From the NCBI RefSeq assembly GCF_011067135.1, contig NZ_JAAMOW010000003.1, positions 427,350-491,349 of the forward strand: a DNA stretch of 64,000 nucleotides. Direction: 5' to 3'. Of the stretch, positions 62,382 to 64,000 are shown piece by piece. The stretch comes from Solimonas terrae. GTDB lineage: Bacteria > Pseudomonadota > Gammaproteobacteria > Nevskiales > Nevskiaceae. A program made the position numbers and the translations under genes. The notes under the pieces were generated by a model. It was not told the origin of the DNA. It did no database searches and worked only from the letters and a program-made list of their open reading frames with translations. The stretch's first letter is position 1, and every line of letters begins with the position of its first letter.

Positions 62382-62670
62382 CACTTGAAGCCAAGCGTAA
62401 CGCTAGGGCGCCGCCTACTAGGCCAGAGAGACCGAGGCTGCCGAGATACAGAACAACCGAAAAACTGGAACTCAGAGTCTGACCAACGCCGACCACTGAT
62501 ATGGCCACTACGGCAGCCACGCCCGCGCCCAGCAGTGCTCCTACAGTGCCTGCAATTGCGAGCATCAGCGCTTGCCGTGGTTTCCGGAACAGACAAAGCA
62601 CTGCGAATGCTGCCGCCATATGGATGGCAGCCCCGATAGCAACTACAACGACAGAGAACAGTGGCCCCAT
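62332..62670 (-). CDS. Cassette 4: four-helix small membrane protein
   Basis: This 112-residue very hydrophobic protein (for example LFSVVVVAIGAAIHMAAAFAV and ALMLAIAGTVGALLGAGVAAV) has about four membrane segments and a short polar tail. The ATG lies 4 bp from attC 5, so no leader exists. The stop lies in attC 4. Function unknown. Confidence 0.68.
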   Translation of the reverse strand: MGPLFSVVVVAIGAAIHMAAAFAVLCLFRKPRQALMLAIAGTVGALLGAGVAAVVAISVVGVGQTLSSSFSVVLYLGSLGLSGLVGGALALRLASSVLTVTSSRRADARGLS

Positions 62671-62673
62671 GAG

Positions 62674-62742
62674 TTCTAACGCCTCAGCTCAGCCGCGGCT
62701 CCGCCGAAGGCGGAGACGTCGCGCTGGAGCGCGTAGTTGGGC
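62674..62742 (-). other. attC recombination site 5
   Basis: R'' TTCTAAC (degenerate), GGCTCCGCC / GGCGGAGACG arms with GAA in the loop, R' GTTGGGC (62736-62742). Confidence 0.88.
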
Positions 62743-62745
62743 GCA

Positions 62746-63063
62746 CTAACCGCCAGCTTCTTCACGGCGAACCTCCTGAGCCAGTTCGTATCCGCGACCG
62801 AGTAAGTATTGCAAGCGGTCATTGACAGCTGAAATTTCAGACTCTGCTACGCGATGCTTGTTTAGCGGATGAATAACCAGATCAGTGATGCTGCCCATGC
62901 CACCAAAGGCACTATAGAAGTGCTGCACACCATAAAAATCACTGGCGCGAATCCACCGCGCATCCTTCTCAAGCCAGCCGGCCCAATGATCCTCTCCGAC
63001 TGAGCGCATCAGCGCTGCAGCTTCTTCTATCACGTGCAGAAGTTGATCTGGCTTTGATTCCAT
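62746..63063 (-). CDS. Cassette 5: small soluble protein (DUF6966-like)
   Basis: This 105-residue protein begins MESKPDQLLHVIEEAAALMR and contains SVGEDHWAGWLEKDARWIRASDFYG and FGGMGSITDLV. This block appears in many cassette-borne proteins and resembles DUF6966. Function unknown. The ATG is 7 bp from attC 6. Confidence 0.72.
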   Translation of the reverse strand: MESKPDQLLHVIEEAAALMRSVGEDHWAGWLEKDARWIRASDFYGVQHFYSAFGGMGSITDLVIHPLNKHRVAESEISAVNDRLQYLLGRGYELAQEVRREEAGG

Positions 63064-63069
63064 TTTTAC

Positions 63070-63135
63070 GCCCAACGACCAAGCTCAGGCGCCGGCCCGC
63101 GAAGCGGGCCGGTCGACTGGAGCACCTTGTTGGGC
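63070..63135 (-). other. attC recombination site 6
   Basis: R'' GCCCAAC, perfect arms CCGGCCCGC / GCGGGCCGG around the loop GAA, R' GTTGGGC (63129-63135). Confidence 0.93.
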
Positions 63136-63139
63136 GCTA

Positions 63140-63418
63140 CTACGGCATGCGCATTAGGCATGTTTTAAGTCTCTGGATGCCTGCGGATGAGCGCAAGCAT
63201 TCAATTGGAGTTGTGCGGTCAAGCGCGGCGATGGAACTCTGAAGCCATGCTGAGTAATTGGCCCCAACCTTAGCCGCGATTGGTCGAGCTAGTTCAACAC
63301 TGCCTCCAACTGCCGCCAGAAGATTGGCTCTCTCGGGAAAGCCAGCCCACTGCGCCTCGAAGCACGCCGAGAACGTAGTAAAAGCAGCATCTCCCGGATA
63401 GTAATTTTCAAGTGGCAT
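63140..63418 (-). CDS. Cassette 6: small protein of unknown function
   Basis: This 92-residue protein (MPLENYYPGDAAFTTFSACF, then ANLLAAVGGSVELARP) is soluble. The ATG lies 10 bp from attC 7, and its stop is 4 bp from attC 6. No family recognised. Confidence 0.68.
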   Translation of the reverse strand: MPLENYYPGDAAFTTFSACFEAQWAGFPERANLLAAVGGSVELARPIAAKVGANYSAWLQSSIAALDRTTPIECLRSSAGIQRLKTCLMRMP

Positions 63419-63427
63419 GGCTTTTAC

Positions 63428-63481
63428 GCCCAACGACCTAACTCAGGCGCGGCCCCGCGAAGCGGGGACGTCGACTGGAGT
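63428..63481 (-). other. attC 7, left part, interrupted by an IS element
   Basis: R'' GCCCAAC (63428-63434), inner arms GCGGCCCCGC / GCGGGG around GAA, then TCGACTGGAG. In attC 6 this arm continues to GTTGGGC; here it diverges at about 63481 into IS sequence, and no R' is found nearby. Confidence 0.82.
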
Positions 63482-64000
63482 GATGGAATGGACTCCTCCC
63501 GCTGTTTTGAGCGGCATCGAAGTGCCAAGCTGGAGATGCGAATCATCAGCTGTCCAACAGGAGGAGTCCGGACATGGAATCTACGCTCATCGCGGTGGAT
63601 ACCGCAAAGCTGGTTTTCGAGGTAGCCGAGGCGGATGGGGCGGGCAAGGTGCGGCGGCGTCTACGGCTGAACCGGCCACAGTTCTCGGAGTATCTGGCGA
63701 CGCGCGAGCGCGCCTCGTTCGTGCTGGAGGCCTGCGGCGGCGCGCATCACTGGGCACGGATGATGGAACGGCTCGGCCATTCCGTGCGGCTGCTGCCGGT
63801 ACCGTACGTCTGCGCGTATCGACGCCGCAACAAGACCGATCGGGCCGACTGTCTGGCGATGCTCGAAGCCGCGAAGAACCCGGAGATTCTGCCGGTGCCG
63901 GTCAAGACCACCGAGCACCAGGCGATCCAGGGGTTGCACCGCTGCCGCAGCGCCTGGATGGAAACACGCACGGCGCGGATCAACACGCTGCGCGGCCTGC
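63482..64000 (+). mobile_element. IS110/IS1111-family element (left part; continues past the window)
   Basis: The left end (within a few bases of 63482-63486) is followed by about 90 bp of non-coding sequence with a 10-bp inverted pair GGACTCCTCC (63490-63499) and GGAGGAGTCC (63560-63569). The transposase follows on the plus strand. IS1111-type elements that insert in attC sites are known. A short 5' end is consistent with the IS1111 group, whose RNA-coding non-coding end is downstream of the gene. Confidence 0.85.
63574..64000 (+). CDS. IS110/IS1111-family transposase (partial)
   Basis: The first 142 residues are present. They include the DEDD-type N-terminal site: IAVDTAK (Asp9), LEACGGAHHWAR (Glu) and NKTDRADCLAML (Asp pair). 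This is the RuvC-like recombinase domain of IS110 transposases; the C-terminal serine-containing domain lies beyond the window. GGAGGAG lies just before the ATG and is also part of the hairpin. Confidence 0.9.
   Translation, partial: MESTLIAVDTAKLVFEVAEADGAGKVRRRLRLNRPQFSEYLATRERASFVLEACGGAHHWARMMERLGHSVRLLPVPYVCAYRRRNKTDRADCLAMLEAAKNPEILPVPVKTTEHQAIQGLHRCRSAWMETRTARINTLRGL

Larger units (their letters stand above)
60198..63481 (-). mobile_element. Integron gene-cassette array (six cassettes plus an interrupted attC)
   Basis: Six small genes on the minus strand each finish at, or just inside, an attC-like palindrome of 58-79 bp with ends near GCCCAAC and GTTGGGC. In minus orientation the order is gene then attC for each cassette, so attI and the integrase gene should lie beyond the right edge. 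The base composition is lower in G+C than the flanks. The seventh attC is cut by an IS element. Confidence 0.88.

Noticed and set aside
60198..63481. A CRISPR array in the repetitive region
   Set aside because: Repeats are imperfect palindromes of varying length separated by genes of 280-820 bp, not short uniform repeats and spacers.
1..64000. rRNA or tRNA genes
   Set aside because: No conserved rRNA stretches, tRNA cloverleaf or terminal CCA patterns were recognised; a covariance scan would be needed to exclude a single tRNA.

Overview
The window is high-GC chromosomal DNA, almost certainly from a gammaproteobacterium near the Xanthomonadales/Nevskiales. The main evidence is the hda - AI-2E permease - DUF2066 / purM - purN - DUF3108 block, together with YcgL, YaeQ, Hsp15, PqiABC and Pol IV genes. 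Genus cannot be fixed from sequence alone. About 70 genes are packed tightly, many with ATGA start/stop overlaps. I see no rRNA or tRNA genes and no CRISPR array.

Layout. 1-4.5 kb: the tail of a glucoamylase, an SbmA/BacA-like ABC protein and a CocE-like secreted protein form an overlapping operon; the last two carry striking losses of catalytic motifs. 4.5-13 kb: an unknown gene, an MFS exporter, the hda/permease/DUF2066 operon facing purMN-DUF3108, and a Nudix-metallo-beta-lactamase fusion. 13-19 kb: an MsbA-like exporter, transaldolase, BON protein, hslR-cysH (an Fe-S-type APS reductase), a TlpA-like thioredoxin and a truncated haemoglobin. 19-23 kb: a pqiA-pqiA-pqiB-pqiC operon with PqiA split in two. 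23-28 kb: a minus-strand envelope-modification cluster (flippase-like protein, GT2, ArnT-like GT83, PAP2 phosphatase, AspH/LpxO-like hydroxylase). 28-37 kb: M3 peptidase, thioesterase, CNB-EAL phosphodiesterase, small envelope proteins, dinB and a patatin phospholipase. 37-50 kb: OPT transporter, secreted proteins, SDR/DoxX, lipocalin, cupin, PQQ propeller, GST, YcgL, MDR reductase and a class-V aminotransferase. 50-60 kb: a lower-GC delta-60 repeat protein, Fpg/Nei glycosylase, HAD, RIO1 kinase, YaeQ and various small enzymes.

60.2-63.5 kb is the clearest accessory region: an integron gene-cassette array of six small minus-strand genes of mostly unknown function, each ending at an attC site (GCCCAAC...GTTGGGC, with GCGAAGCG loops). 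The seventh attC is interrupted by an IS110/IS1111-family element that runs off the right edge. No integrase gene is in the window; from the array's orientation it would lie to the right.

Another pattern is a family of palindromic intergenic elements (6.27-6.54, 16.29-16.45 and 46.44-46.53 kb). Their termini (GGCCYGTYRACGC) begin immediately at the TAG/TAA stop codon of a neighbouring gene. Copy 1 has perfect 20-bp terminal inverted repeats.
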